Source: Petrolisthes cinctipes (lineage: Eukaryota; Arthropoda; Malacostraca; Decapoda; Porcellanidae). From it: DNA of 64,000 nt. A program made the position numbers and the translations under genes. The notes under the pieces were generated by a model, which made no database searches, had not been told where the DNA came from, and was given only the letters and a program-made list of their open reading frames with translations. Position 1 is the stretch's first letter; each line of letters opens with the position of its first letter. The DNA lies in contig JAWQEG010002479.1 of assembly GCA_033782935.1 (NCBI GenBank), positions 1 through 64,000 of the forward strand, given 5' to 3'. Below are positions 25,101 to 35,686 of this stretch, one piece after another.

Positions 25101-28100
25101 TCCTGACAACATAACATAAGAAATAGTTATATCTATTCAGAGATTGCTGTACAGTTTTTGTGTAAATGTTTTTCTTGTAATATGATTTATAGTTATGAAT
25201 AGCTGTTTAGAATGTTGCGATATATATTGATTATGATCTAGTTGTAGTAGGAGGAGGATATTGTAGTGATCTCATCAGGAATCATCCAACTCCATTCAGA
25301 GCTGCATATTAAATTCAGTATAGTGACCTTTGATCCATTAGGTGTTTAAAGGGCTCTTCACCTTCCACCACAAACTTGTTACTAATTCTGAGTGAAACTT
25401 TAATATTAACCAAGGCACTCATTTATTTAATTTCTTTGGGTAGGGGTGGGAGTGCATCTGTGATGCAGGATGGGAGGAACCTTACTGCAGGGAGGAAACC
25501 AATGAGTGTCATTCACAGCCATGTTACAATGGTGCTACATGCATTGATAGCCACCTCGACTTTACCTGCAAATGTCCACCCACATGGCAGGGCAAGACTT
25601 GCGCGGAAGATGTGGATGAATGCCAGACTATCTTCCCCTGTAATCATGATGGCACTTGTATTAACCTTCAGGGGTCGTTTGAGTGTGAATGCTTGGACAA
25701 ATTCTGTGGTCAAACTTGTCTCCTTAACAATCCCTGCCTTGATGTAAGTATTGTATTTTCAATTATGTCATATAATTGAACCTCACAAAGCACTGATACG
25801 TTATATAGATAGGATAATGATTAAGGTGCTCCATTCTATACCATTAATGTATATCAATTAGTATAAGGAGGTATTCCTGTGTTCTTGAATAGAAGAAAAT
25901 TATTGATAGTTTCCCACCTGGGATAAATGCAGTATTGTATTAACAATACAGTAAGTTATTATACAAAATGGTACAATAGTTTGCATTTATAGTACAGTAC
26001 TTCACTTCACTCATTCTGACTTGAACTTGGATTGCAATTGTTCCCTGTCTCTTTTCCATACACAGAAGAACTGCACCAATGGGGAATGTATATATTTATG
26101 TGACGAGTTCGTGCCGAATGATACCAAATTCTTCTGCCAGTGTGAGGATAGCTGGGAGGGTGATTTCTGCTCTGAGGTAAGGACAACCATCGTCTCTTAT
26201 TGCAGTTAAAAAAACAATGTCATTTATTAATGCAATGATAAAACTTGTTATATGAGTTATTGGAAAAATATGTTGTGAATTAGTGAAAAAAATATATGCT
26301 TTTTGAAATTAATTTGGATTAATATGTGTTTACATGTGTTTAGGGTACTGTACAGTATACTATACTGTATTGCCTTCGCTAAGTACTGACAGTTGCATTT
26401 TTCTACTCTGGTGCAGGAATCCTTCTCAAACAACATTAACTTGGCCATCATTGTGGGTTGTGTGGTGACCCTGATGCTTATCATAGCCATTGTGGGTCTC
26501 ACAGTTTTCCTTATGATGGCCAAGAAGAAGAGGCAAACTCGAGGCACCTACTCTCCCAGCAGACAGGTACAGTATATTCCTTCTATACTCCTGGCACAAA
26601 CTAAATTTCTTGACACACACACTCTCTGGCAAATTCTTGTACATAAAGCTCTCCCAGCATATTGTACTGATAATATGTTCCTTAACTCCCACTCTCTCCT
26701 AGCGAATACCATGTTCCTTCAAACTCACATTCACCCACTGCCACCAAACAAGTTTATTCCAACACACAACATACTTTACCAGTAAACTTTCTGCCCAGGG
26801 GGGCTGACTTTATTTTCTGTGAATACTAGCCATCCCCCACAGGGCTAGAAAAAAGATTGTTGTAGGATCTGGTCACTTTCTAGTGGATTTGACGAGATCT
26901 GCCCACATGAATTAGAATCCACGTGAGGTGTAGTACAACCTGAGGCTCTTTTTTTTTTTATCCACTGCTGTGTGTGCTGCCAGCACACGGGGGTGCATTA
27001 TCCCTTTGCATGCAGCAGTCTAAACTCCCTCCCCCTTCATGGTCCCTTCAGGACTGGTCTCATGGAAGGTGCGGCCCCACTTGTAGCTCTTGTGGTAACG
27101 TGGACTTGGGCCCACATCACTGGCTGTAGGATCAAAGACCTTCCCCCTAATCTCCCTGGCGGTCGGAGGCCCCCAGACTCCCTGGTTCTCCAGTAAGCTC
27201 TGGTCCCGTTTCCCTGGGATGTGCTTCGGTAGTCCAGGCACATAGGGCCAGCCCCTCCTTTATTTCTATTTATTTTTTCACTGTAACCAGAGCGTACTGG
27301 GGGTCTCTGGGGTAGGAGGCCATTCTGCCCCTGGAGAACGTCGACAACCAGTAAACCGTTATTGTTGTTGAAGTTCCTCAAGCTGTCTGGCCAACCCTGC
27401 GGAAGGCCATGGCCTGAATCGGGCTTTCTCACAGTGCCCTCAGAGAGTGTATGTTGAGTTGTTGGTGAGTGTGGATATGTGCGTTGCAGTCTTCTATAAT
27501 GTGTATAATAGAGTGGGGTGCTGTGTTGCATCCCGGACAGGCATCCATAATGGCTCCATCCAGCTCCTTCTGATATATCAGAAGGGCCGGGTGGTGGCCA
27601 CATCGCAGCCTGGCCAGGTGGACTCTGTTCTCACGGGGAAGGGAGGATTCATATGGGTGGATGTCAGGAGGTCGTGCAAGCAGCCAAGTGTTGTTTTTGA
27701 GTGTTTGGATGGATTGGTGAGTGATTTGAGTATGGATATGTTTCTGAAGACTGGTTTTGGGTGGGCAGGGTGTAAGAGATGATAGTATTTGTGTATGGTA
27801 TCATGTACTGGTTGTTGTTTTGATGTTCCTTGGCATGTGTGGGTGTTCTGTAGGGCTGGGCAAGACTCTGTTCTAGAACCAGTTCCAACGGTTCCTCCAA
27901 GGCAGTCCTGGGACCGGTTTCAATTTTGGTAACTGGTTCCTCTGTAGTGATTACCAATGTGTATAATTAAAAACAATGTAAGCTGCAAGAACTCAGATTG
28001 AGAAACATAAAATAGTAATGATAATTTAAACATTGGCTATATGAGCTACGGTACGACACGTTTTACACAGTTTGTTTGAGTTTGGCTGGCGGTTGATGTT

Positions 28101-31100
28101 ACATACTGTAAATAGAACATTCTTTAATTTCTGATATAATTTGTTAATTATACATGACATAGTACCATCTGTTAAGTGTACTGCTTGTACTCGCATTCTC
28201 TAAAGTTATATTAAAGATATGATATACAGTATAAATACCATCTTACTTTCAACTATATTATATAATTATCAAAATTAGAATTAATATCCAGTTTTGTATT
28301 TATTAACTTGTATGGTTGGTATTAATAACATGTTATTCTTTATAAGAAATAAGTATATTATTGGATATGTAATCAATCATTAAATGAACAAAATTTATAA
28401 AAGAATATAATGTGGGTGAAGCCATGAGTCCTACTCAGTATCCACTAGGGATTTGGTAATCATTATGGCCTGGTCCTCGCGAGAATCATTCCCTGCATTC
28501 GGTAATCATTAAGAGTGAAGGCACCGAGCGGAGTCAAGCAAGTACTGGTACTCGGTTGTTGTTGTTGTTGTTGAAGTTCCTCAAGCTGTCTGACCGAGCA
28601 GCCCCGAGCTCCTGAGGAAGGCCATTGCCTGAACCGGGCTTTCCCACAATGCCCTCAGAGAGTGTATGTTGTGTTGTAGGCGAGTGTGGTTGTGTGCGTT
28701 GCAGTCTTCAATAATGTGTTTAATAGAATGGGGTGCTGTGTTGCATCCCGGACAGACATCCGCAATGGCTCCATCCAGCCTCTTCTGATATGTCAGAAGG
28801 GCCTGGTGGTGGCCACACCGCAGCTTGGCCAGGTGGACTCTGTCCTCACGGGGAAGGGAGGATTCAGATGGGTGGATGTCAGGAGGTCGTGCATGCAGCT
28901 GAGTGTTGTTTTTGAGTGTTTGGATGGACTGATGAGTGATTTGAGTATGGATGTGTTTCTGGAGATTGGTTTGGGGTGGGCAGGGTGTAAGAGATGATAG
29001 TATTTGTGTATGGTATCGTGTACTGGGTGTTGTTTTGATGTTCCTTGGCATGTGTGGGTGTTGTGCCATGTAGTGTAGTGGATGGAGTGGGTTTGTGGAG
29101 GCTGCAGCAAGTGTTTGTGTGCCTCTCATATCAAGATGATCTTTGATTTTGAGGACTTTGGTTTCATAGTGTAGGTGGTCTGTAGGTGTGGTAGCTGTGC
29201 AGCCTGTGATTGTCTTTAGGGCTCTGTTCTGTATGGTTTGAAGGGTGTTGTGATAAGTCTCAGTGAGGTTTGAGGCCCAGACAGGGCTTGCATAATCCAT
29301 CACTGATCGAATATATTGTTTGTATACTGTGGTTGTGGATTCTTTGTTGTGTCCATATGTTGTGCTGGCAAGTGATCTGAGGGCTTTAAGTCTTTGCATG
29401 CATTTGTTTTTGATGGCCGTAATATGTTGTTTGAATGTCATGGATGTATTGTATGTTATGCCAAGTATTTTGTGTGTGTGTGTGTGTGGTATAGGTATGT
29501 TGTTTATGGTGAGGTGTGGTGTGTAGCGGTGTTCTGCGTTCCAGTTGGTGAGTAGGGTGACAGTTGACTTGGTGGGTGCTATTTTAAGTCTGTTTGTGGT
29601 GAACCAGGCATTAAGTGTGTTGAGGTAGGGTTGGAGGATGAGAGTGGCTGTGTCTGCATTTCTGTGTGTACATTGTGAGTGTTATGTCGTCTGCGTAGGA
29701 GGCTATGTGTATTTGTGGTGCCTGGGGTATTGGTATGTCATGCATGTATAGGTTGAAAAGGGTTGGTACTCGGTAATCACTTGTGGCGTGTGAGATGAGT
29801 CCAGCCGTAATATGGCTACTGAAGCTGGGCCGGCCGCGCGAGCCAGGGAAGGTAATCGGTTCCAGAACCGGTTCTGACGGTTCCGCCAGTCAGAGTACTC
29901 GGAACCGTGAGTACCAAAGAAAATGGTTCCTGCCCAGCCCTAGTGTTCTGGCATGTAGTGTAGTGGGTGGTGTAGGTTTGTGCCTTGTGGAAGCTGCAGC
30001 AAGTGTTTGTGTGCCTCTCATGTCAAGGTGGTTATTGATCTGGAGGACTTTGGTTTCATGGTGTAGGTGGTAGCTGTGAAGCCTGTGATTATCTTTAGGG
30101 CTTTATTCTGTATGGTCTGAAGGGTGTTGAGATGAGTCTCAGTGAGGTTTGGGGCCCAGGCAGGGCTTGCATAATCCATCACTGATCGGATATATTGTTT
30201 GTACACTGTGGTTGCGGTTTCTTTGTTGTGTCCAAATGTTGTGTTGGCAAGTCTTTGCATGCATTTGTTTTTGATGGCCGTGATATGTGGTTTGAATGTC
30301 ATGGATGTATTGTATGTTATGCCAAGTATTTTGGGTGTGTGTGTGTGTGGTATAGGTGTGTTGTTTATGGTGAAGTGTGGTGTGTAGCGGTGTTCTGCAT
30401 TCCAGTTGGTGAGTAGGGTGACAGTTGACTTGGTGGGTGCTATTTTAAGTCTGTTTGTGGTGAACCAGGCATTTAGAGTGTTGAGGTAGGGTTGGAGGAT
30501 GTGAGTGGCTGTGTCTGCATTTCTGTGTGTACTTGTGAGTGTTATGTCGTCTGCGTATGAGGCTATCTGTATTTGTGTTGCCTGGGGTGTTGGTAGGTCA
30601 TGCATGTATAAATTGAAAAGGGTGGGTTAGAGTACAGTACCTTGGGGGACACCATTGGTGAAACTTTTAATGTTAGATGTCTGACCAGCAAATGTAACAT
30701 GGGCTACTCTTCCTCCCAGGAAGCTGGCCAGCCATCTTTTTGTATTATTGTGCATGTTTGTGTTGAATATTTTGTTTGTGAGGTTGTGGCGGGGGATGGC
30801 ATCAAATGGGTGTGTTGATGATTGTTGTTTAATGTGATGAGGTTGTCTGTTTGGGAAAGGATTTCAAGCCCTGGATTATTGACATACCAGGCTGACATCT
30901 TGGCATTGAAGTCACCACCCAGGAAGAAGTCAGGTTGGTTGGTGATTTGTTGGAGCAGGGGGGAAAGGTTACGGGGAACTGTTGTTGTTTTGCTAGTGCG
31001 TACTTTAATGGCTTGTATTTCTGTGGTGGTGTCGTGGTGGGGGAGAAGGGATTTGAGGTGCACATTGGCTTCTATATAATTGAGGGATTTGTGGACAAGG

Positions 31101-32210
31101 GTGATGAGTCCACTGCCATTGCCCTTGGCCTGGTCTTGTCTGATGGTGGTGAAATTGGGAAATGTAGGTGTTTTGTGTATGTTGCATAATTTTGTTTCTT
31201 GTAAGATGGCAATGTGTATGTTGTGTTGTATGATGAAGTGTATGAGTACAGTACTGTACTTGGTTTATGGTGTTGATGCTATCTATATTTAATTGAAGTA
31301 TGTTGATATTGTGTGCACCACAACTTCTATCACCCTTACCATCACTCCCACCTCCACCACCCTCACCTCCAACACCATCAACCCCACCACCATTATCTCC
31401 ACCTCCATCCCCCTCCCCCCCACACACACAGACTCCTCCTCCACCTCACCCCCATGCAAAACCACCGGTAAACTGTATGTTCCTTCACTTTTTCTTCCGC
31501 TTCACTGCCACAGGAGCCAGTTAATATACTTAAGTTGTACATCAAGTCATGAATTGTAAATTAAAAATATGCATCATACATTAGAGAGAAAAATCCTTTG
31601 AATGAACATTTTACAGCAGATGAAGGGTAAATCCTGCTTCAGCCACTGTATTAAACAAAGGGTGTGAGAAGAACTTTTAATTGGAATAAGGTTATTATCA
31701 CTCATGGTGATTTGTTCATGCTTTAACTCCATTTAATGCAATGGATAAAGAAGTACTTAACAGATTTATTCTGTTTATCAGAAAATGTCTACTGACACAA
31801 ACATAACCATTTGACAGTGTTGTATAACAACCAAAGTAAGGGGACAGATATACCAAGTGTTTCCTCCAAACAGTGTTCATAATTCTGTTTAGACTGAGGT
31901 GGGAAAATACACAAAGATGCTGGGAGTGAGAGGCTGATGATTTTATTCATGTGACAACACTGTGACTTAGACGCTTTTGTAGTAGTGACATGTAAATGCT
32001 CACACATCCCGAAAGAGTACAAAACATCTTTTCACGTCTGACATGACCATAAAGAACATTAATATAGACTTTACTTGATTTACATGTTAATTAATGTTAC
32101 TGAGTGTTGGAACATTTTTAACCAAAGGTTTTTCTCAACAGGAATTCTACAGTCCTCGAGTGGAAATGGGAAATGTTATGAAACCTCCACCTGAGGAGAG
32201 ATTAATATAA
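14966..32210 (+). CDS. crb: Crumbs apical polarity protein, C-terminal portion (15 exons)
   Basis: Joined exons keep frame throughout and give about 858 residues: laminin G domain A (exons 14966-16477), EGF repeats (16895-18060), laminin G domain B (about 18080-21608), about eight EGF repeats (21779-26176), a transmembrane helix followed by KKKR (exon 26417-26566), and the last exon ending in PPPEERLI. The cytoplasmic tail is 37 residues, as in Drosophila Crumbs. It has the FERM-binding residues Y10, P12 and E16, threonines T6 and T9 at the known aPKC positions, and the C-terminal ERLI that binds Stardust/PALS1 and Par6 PDZ domains. Known role: apical membrane identity, zonula adherens and photoreceptor integrity. 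All introns are GT/AG with matching phases. The signal peptide and N-terminal EGF array are missing upstream, so the gene is 5'-incomplete. A candidate polyadenylation signal AATAAA is at 34487-34492. Confidence 0.93.
15219..15692. mobile_element. Head-to-head inverted pair of RTE-like LINE 3' ends
   Basis: About 15219-15446 and 15463-15692 are reverse complements of each other over about 225 bp, separated by about 16 bp. The outer ends are TCTATCTATC and GATAGATAG. Read as protein, the + arm gives [13 protein letters not shown] and [17 protein letters not shown], matching the 3' end of the LINE at 52619-52911. Lies in the Crumbs intron 15149-15912. Confidence 0.85.
15913..16046 (+). CDS. crb: crb exon b: laminin G domain A, middle
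   Basis: Acceptor TTCTTAG; donor GTATGA from 16047. Frame joins exactly to exon a (GA completes a glycine). Encodes [20 protein letters not shown] and ends at the codon for the His of LLH. Confidence 0.9.
16256..16477 (+). CDS. crb: crb exon c: laminin G domain A, end
   Basis: Acceptor TGTCCAG; donor GTAAGT from 16478. Phase 0 at both ends. Encodes [15 protein letters not shown] through [10 protein letters not shown], the conserved LamG C-terminal strand. Confidence 0.92.
16895..17088 (+). CDS. crb: crb exon d: LamG/EGF junction
   Basis: Acceptor TACAG; donor GTAAGT from 17089. Encodes [13 protein letters not shown] and the first half of an EGF repeat ([12 protein letters not shown]). Ends with 2 nt of a split Glu codon. 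Confidence 0.92.
17549..17771. mobile_element. PIF/Harbinger-like MITE, 223 bp
   Basis: Terminal inverted repeats begin GGCCCGGGACACACGGGCG and end CGCCCATGTGTCCTGGGCC; the repeat continues inward through GCTTTGTGGTCGCCACG. Flanked on both sides by TTA (17546-17548 and 17772-17774), the 3-bp TWA target duplication typical of Harbinger elements. Lies in the Crumbs intron 17089-17966. A relative lies at 63134. Confidence 0.85.
17967..18189 (+). CDS. crb: crb exon e: EGF end plus start of laminin G domain B
   Basis: Acceptor TTGCAG; donor GTGGGT from 18190. Completes the EGF ([12 protein letters not shown]), then [13 protein letters not shown] and [19 protein letters not shown] entering the second LamG. 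Ends phase 0. Confidence 0.92.
18604..19238 (-). mobile_element. pogo/Tigger-like DNA transposon remnant, 635 bp
   Basis: The ends are CAGTAAAAGTCC and GGACTTTTACTG, flanked by TA on both sides (18602-18603, 19239-19240), as in the Tc1/mariner-pogo superfamily. On the minus strand, 18671-18904 reads [14 protein letters not shown] and [13 protein letters not shown], the N-terminal CENP-B/psq helix-turn-helix of Tigger transposases. The rest of the transposase is lost. A poly-T run lies at 19116-19146. Sits in the Crumbs intron 18190-19501 and is related to 58585-59569. Confidence 0.88.
19502..19687 (+). CDS. crb: crb exon f: laminin G domain B
   Basis: Acceptor AATTCAG; donor GTTACT from 19688 (weak but in phase 0). 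Encodes [19 protein letters not shown] and [18 protein letters not shown], including the DGxWH LamG signature. Confidence 0.9.
20188..20263 (+). CDS. crb: crb exon g: laminin G domain B, short exon
   Basis: Acceptor TTTCAG; donor GTAGGT from 20264. The 76-nt exon starts phase 0 and ends with 1 nt of a split Gly codon. Encodes [19 protein letters not shown]. Too short to stand out as an open frame; supported by phase and LamG continuity. Confidence 0.88.
20590..21440 (-). mobile_element. RTE-like LINE fragment, antisense, in crb intron
   Basis: In minus-strand frames I read [18 protein letters not shown] (RT catalytic TDD variant, about 21390-21340), then [10 protein letters not shown] and [29 protein letters not shown], and [16 protein letters not shown] at about 20830. 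This is the RT-to-C-terminal order of RTE-like LINEs, broken by frameshifts. Its 5'-side edge comes within a few tens of bases of the acceptor of the next Crumbs exon (21451). Bases 20345-20450 on the + strand hold another small piece of a related tail (SEMEGRRG). Confidence 0.8.
21451..21608 (+). CDS. crb: crb exon h: laminin G domain B, end
   Basis: Acceptor TTTTTGCAG; donor GTTAGT from 21609. GT completes the split Gly. Encodes [21 protein letters not shown] with the LamG cysteine in [16 protein letters not shown]. Ends phase 0. Confidence 0.92.
21779..22017 (+). CDS. crb: crb exon i: two EGF repeats
   Basis: Acceptor TCTACAG; donor GTAAGT from 22018. First [18 protein letters not shown] with [13 protein letters not shown]. 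Second: a calcium-binding type starting [16 protein letters not shown], with [10 protein letters not shown]. Ends with 2 nt that join to a Phe codon. Confidence 0.94.
22338..22525 (+). CDS. crb: crb exon j: EGF repeats
   Basis: Acceptor TTACAG; donor GTAAGT from 22526. Encodes [19 protein letters not shown] with [14 protein letters not shown], then starts another EGF ([13 protein letters not shown]). Ends with 1 nt of a split codon. Confidence 0.94.
23036..23240 (+). mobile_element. SINE-like retroposon with 16-bp target duplication
   Basis: Flanked by perfect copies of ATTCATACTTTCAATT at 23020-23035 and 23241-23256. The body contains GGTTCAAATAG (near 23124), which resembles a tRNA B-box, and ends in (GAT)n plus ATATA. 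This is the layout of a tRNA-derived SINE with a short-repeat tail. Lies in the Crumbs intron 22526-23313. The tRNA origin is an inference. Confidence 0.75.
23314..23459 (+). CDS. crb: crb exon k: EGF repeats
   Basis: Acceptor CCATCCAG; donor GTGTGT from 23460. Continues the EGF ([15 protein letters not shown]) and starts another ([15 protein letters not shown]). The acceptor was chosen because the preceding exon leaves 1 nt and only this AG restores the frame. Ends phase 0. Confidence 0.9.
23870..24603. mobile_element. 734-bp foldback DNA element with ~300-bp inverted arms
   Basis: The ends are CAGGGTGTATCACGAC and GTCGCGATACACCCTG, flanked by TA (TATA on both sides). The arms, about 23870-24172 and 24296-24603, are reverse complements with few mismatches, separated by about 120 bp. 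No transposase frame is seen. A TA duplication suggests the Tc1/mariner superfamily. In the Crumbs intron 23460-25443. Confidence 0.88.
25444..25743 (+). CDS. crb: crb exon l: EGF repeats
   Basis: Acceptor TTGGGTAG; donor GTAAGT from 25744; phase 0 at both ends (300 nt). Encodes [14 protein letters not shown], then [14 protein letters not shown] with [14 protein letters not shown], then [16 protein letters not shown] with [14 protein letters not shown]. Calcium-binding and O-fucosylation-type EGF signatures are visible. Confidence 0.94.
26066..26176 (+). CDS. crb: crb exon m: last EGF repeat
   Basis: Acceptor ACACAG; donor GTAAGG from 26177; phase 0, 111 nt. Encodes [16 protein letters not shown] and [16 protein letters not shown], the membrane-proximal EGF. 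Confidence 0.93.
26417..26566 (+). CDS. crb: crb exon n: transmembrane helix and juxtamembrane tail
   Basis: Acceptor GTGCAG; donor GTACAG from 26567; phase 0, 150 nt. A hydrophobic run starting [20 protein letters not shown] is followed by [15 protein letters not shown]. That is the Crumbs FERM-binding motif with threonines matching the aPKC sites; the tail is split between residues 15 and 16 by the last intron. Confidence 0.96.
26794..27345 (+). mobile_element. (AAC)n-type retroposon, copy 1
   Basis: About 540 bp, closely similar to 39098-39635 from CCCAGGGGGGCTGACTTTAT through a poly-T block (about 26950) to CCATTCTGCCC. It abuts the 3' end of an antisense LINE at about 27355. No coding function is seen. 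In the last Crumbs intron. Confidence 0.75.
27851..29942. mobile_element. Non-autonomous hAT element, itself split by a LINE
   Basis: The ends are TAGGGCTGGGCA and TGCCCAGCCCTA, flanked by an exact 8-bp duplication GTGTTCTG (27843-27850 and 29943-29950), diagnostic of hAT transposition. The subterminal GGTTC/GAACC motifs recur at both ends. Without the nested LINE the element is about 0.87 kb. No transposase is seen. Confidence 0.9.
28557..29763 (-). mobile_element. 5'-truncated I/Jockey-group LINE inside the hAT element
   Basis: Flanked by an 11-bp duplication TGGTACTCGGT (28546-28556 and 29764-29774). The minus-strand frame 28581-29441 reads the RT C-terminus ([17 protein letters not shown], [27 protein letters not shown]) and ends close to a (TTG)n run, the complement of an (AAC)n tail. 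It is the youngest layer in this nest. Confidence 0.88.
32142..32210 (+). CDS. crb: crb exon o: cytoplasmic tail end and stop
   Basis: Acceptor CTCAACAG; 22 codons plus TAA. Encodes [12 protein letters not shown] and PPPEERLI. The final ERLI is the PDZ ligand for Stardust/PALS1. Too short to be seen as an open frame; identified by its near-identity to the Crumbs C-terminus. Confidence 0.96.
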   Translation, partial: EFYSPRVEMGNVMKPPPEERLI

Positions 32211-35200
32211 ATTCATCAGTTGGTATGTACACACCATTTTGTTGCTTATTCTTATTATCCTTTATACTGTATATATCTTGCATTGTTTGCAACAGTCTTT
32301 TATTCATCTGTCACCACATCATTGGTGCTCATCCTCATCCTTGCACCGTTATAACTATATGTAGCAAGAAAATTGAGCTGTACTGTATGTAGCTAATGTC
32401 ATAATTATGTAACTGTTCTGTACATTATATAATAATGGATATTAAAAAAATAAGGTTACACTATACATGTACTTTGATATTATCAACAATGACCCATCAT
32501 TTATTCAGGAGAGATTCCACTTTCCACTTCAGGTGGCAGAGGTGTGGCTGTCTATCTCCCTGTCTCTAGTGCCTCATGAAAACACTGCCCTCAAGGTGAC
32601 AAGATATCACCGTTTCTCTCTTCAGTGTGTGTGGATGAAACAAGTGTTCATTGTTAAGGTGAAACTGTCTATGAGTGATATCAAGTCTTCTTTAGTGTCA
32701 AGTGAAGTTATTCTACAATTACTTTAATGTGAAAAACTGGTTAATGAAGCAGTCATTTAAGTGTATTGTACAGTAAAGTGAACTTATTTTATGATATATA
32801 TATTATGGGGATTCTGAGAGAAAAGCACTATGTGTAATATATGGACTACTGCATATTCAGTAGAAATATTACTCCATTTTAGAAAACTCTTATCATATAG
32901 TAACTGGGATTTTGATGTTATTTCTTTTCAATGTTAAGAATGCTTTTGCTGCCTTATAACATGGAGGTCTAAGGACAGAATCAATGGCACATTTTGTTAC
33001 AACATCTGGAACCCATACTAACCTAAACAGGAATGTTGAAAGTTGTACACAAAGGTTTGAAGCCTGTGTGAAACTGTTACCTAAGATGCATACAGAAATC
33101 TTAATATGACACAGTATTGAGTTTGTATGAGTTCCAGATGTTGGAACAAGAAGCACCACACGACAGTCTTCCAAGAGTGATTCCCAGAAGTAATAGCTAC
33201 TTTGGATTTGGTGCACAGGATGGCATTTACAGTACAAGGGGTTCCAAGAAAACTGACCAGGTGCCAAAAGAGCTGAATTTAAGAGCATATTATAGCAGCT
33301 GGATTTTTCATATTCTCTCTCACCTGTAATTTAATCAACATACAGCACTAGACAACTTCTGGAAATATGAGTCTCTTCTACCTTCCCTGGCTCTTGTCAG
33401 ATACAGGGCCTTATGAAAAATGTCATGGGCAGAGCAGTGATGATGACTGATACTGTACTGTACATTGGCTACATGTAAAGTCAATTAAGTCACCACATCT
33501 GCCTTTATCATTTCCTAGCCCTAGCAAAGTTACATATCCCTACTAAAGGATAAGAGAACAAGGAATATGATCACTTTCCCTTGACTGGGAAGGATTTTGG
33601 CCTCCACTGTACTGAACCATGTGACATCAGAACATCACTGTAGTAAACCTATGTATAGTTAGGAATTACTGTACCACAATTCTTTAGATATGTGTCGTTC
33701 TGTAGCCCAAGTGGTACATGAAATGACTTTCATTACTGGTTACAGATAAACCCATGTACAGGTAAAAGTGTAAATATTAATGATAATTAAGTGTCATACA
33801 GACATTTTGTAAATTAATTTATATTGCATTTTTGACAGTTCACTGTATTGGTAATGTAAATAGCTTACTGATATGTTGCCCCTAATTCATTTACTGTAGG
33901 CTTGAATGGTTGGGTGAAAGTTAAATCAAATAGTGTAAATATACCTGTGTATAAATGAAAGTGGAATAATGTATGTAAGGTGATGTTAAAAAAGTTCTAC
34001 TTACTGTACGTATAGGGGTACAGCATTTGTGACATTATAATTGATAAAATTTATTGGACTGTTTATATATCAGCCAGAGAATAATATTTGTTAATGTTTA
34101 TTTGAATCAGGCAGAAAATCAAATTACTTGTTATTTTTTCATCTACATTTTACAGTAAACATCCCTAAAGGATTTTACAGGCTCAACAATGTTTTTGTGT
34201 ATTTCTCTACTTAGTAACTTTTGTGATCTTCAGTGAACTGTTGCCTTAATTTTCTTTGAAATTATTAACAATTTATAAAACATTGTTGGAGGAGGAAACA
34301 TAATTGACAATAATTTCCTCCTTATACAAATCAGAGGCTTTAAAAGTCATTATCATCATCACCAATACTCCATTTCCCTTTTTTTTAGGGAATGGGGATG
34401 GCTTGAAGAAACGGTGACTAAATGCTTTAGTCCAGGCTTCTCCTTCATCTTTGTTTCACTGAGTTAAGCTTTTTATTGTTCATCACAATAAACATGAATC
34501 TGTATGTACTGTATATATGCCAGTATTGATTCATGACAATGTGTTAAATACAGCAGGTTATGGTGCTGGTTTCAAGGCATTATTTTCTTATGCTTTTTAC
34601 TCTTTGCTAGTAAGTTCACCCAGGACTGAAATAGTTATTAGAATAAAAGGTACAGTGTGATACTGTATCATGTTGAATACACTGACAAGTATTAAATAGC
34701 ATACAGTTATACTTTGTATTGTAATGTTGTATTAATATGGGAGTAATGATACAATATAGGTCAAGAAGATGGATGTTCATATTGGTACAAAGTATTACTG
34801 TCTGTTGTAAAAATACCAAGACTCAGGATACAAGTAACTTTATCATTAATTCATTTAAGCAGCAGTGTACTTCACCCAGGTTCACTAATGGTATTCTGTA
34901 CACTTGGTTTCCCCAATAACTTGAACAATGGCTGGCATGAATAAGATCTGTCAGGAGGAGTGAATGAAGAAGTAAATAAGAGCACCATGAATACTGAAGT
35001 ACTGAGTAAACAAGCAAACGGAGTCTCTAGACTCTACCAATAGGGGTTTTTAGGTATTGTAAAAGAATCTGCTTTATTTGATGGTCATTTTGAGGCAATA
35101 TTGTGTACTGTACTATTCAACTGATATGAAGATCACTTGAATTTTGATGTATGTTTAAATAAGTAATAATGTATCATTATTGATGAATATTAAAAAAATC

Positions 35201-35406
35201 ACCATCAAGTAGAGCACCAAATTGCTTACAGTGCTAGTATGGTAAAGTAACAGAACTCATGCCCTTTGAGATTATTGCCTGTACATGCAGCTGTATCTCT
35301 AGATTGGACTTTTAACAAAGACTACTGTACCACAAGTGTGTTAGCATACAGTATGGGATTATGATGCATCCCGTATATCATAATGTGTAAAACACTACTT
35401 TTGATG
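32211..35406. other. crb 3' UTR / intergenic, no gene recognised
   Basis: AT-rich sequence. AATAAA at 34487-34492 could end the Crumbs transcript (inference). A short frame at 33117-33329 has no recognisable domain. A GGGAATGGGGATGG block near 34388 resembles the SINE at 23036. Confidence 0.5.
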
Positions 35407-35408
35407 TA

Positions 35409-35684
35409 CAGTTGCCCAAGAAAAGACTGCAACCAGATTTGCTGGTGTGTGACAATATTTGGCAGCTGCTCCAAAGTAAACACTCGTATTTTATCAATAG
35501 ATCACTCAGAACCTACAACCTTTGTATGGATGGATATTATTGGCTTCATCTAATTACATTCATCCTTACAACGGTTATAGGCTCTGAATGATCCATTGAT
35601 AAAATACGAGTGTTTACTTTGGAGCATCTGCCAGATATTGCCACACACCAGCAAATTTGGTTGCAGTCTTTTCTTGGGCAACTG
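35409..35684. mobile_element. Tc1/mariner-type MITE, 276 bp
   Basis: The ends are CAGTTGCCCAAGAAAAGAC and its complement GTCTTTTCTTGGGCAACTG, flanked by TA (35407-35408, 35685-35686). The arms are nearly complementary for about 100 bp each. No coding capacity. Confidence 0.88.
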
Positions 35685-35686
35685 TA

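Larger units (their letters stand above)
27355..31310 (-). mobile_element. Antisense I/Jockey-group LINE, interrupted by a hAT element
   Basis: The minus-strand LINE runs from its (AAC)n tail (GTTGTTG at about 27360) to the endonuclease start ([13 protein letters not shown], about 31310). Readable parts are [16 protein letters not shown] at about 30960-30890 and the [11 protein letters not shown] near 30555-30530. The segment 27851-29942 is a later hAT insertion; 27355-27850 and 29943-31310 rejoin across it. Many frameshifts. Occupies most of the 5.6-kb last Crumbs intron. Confidence 0.82.
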
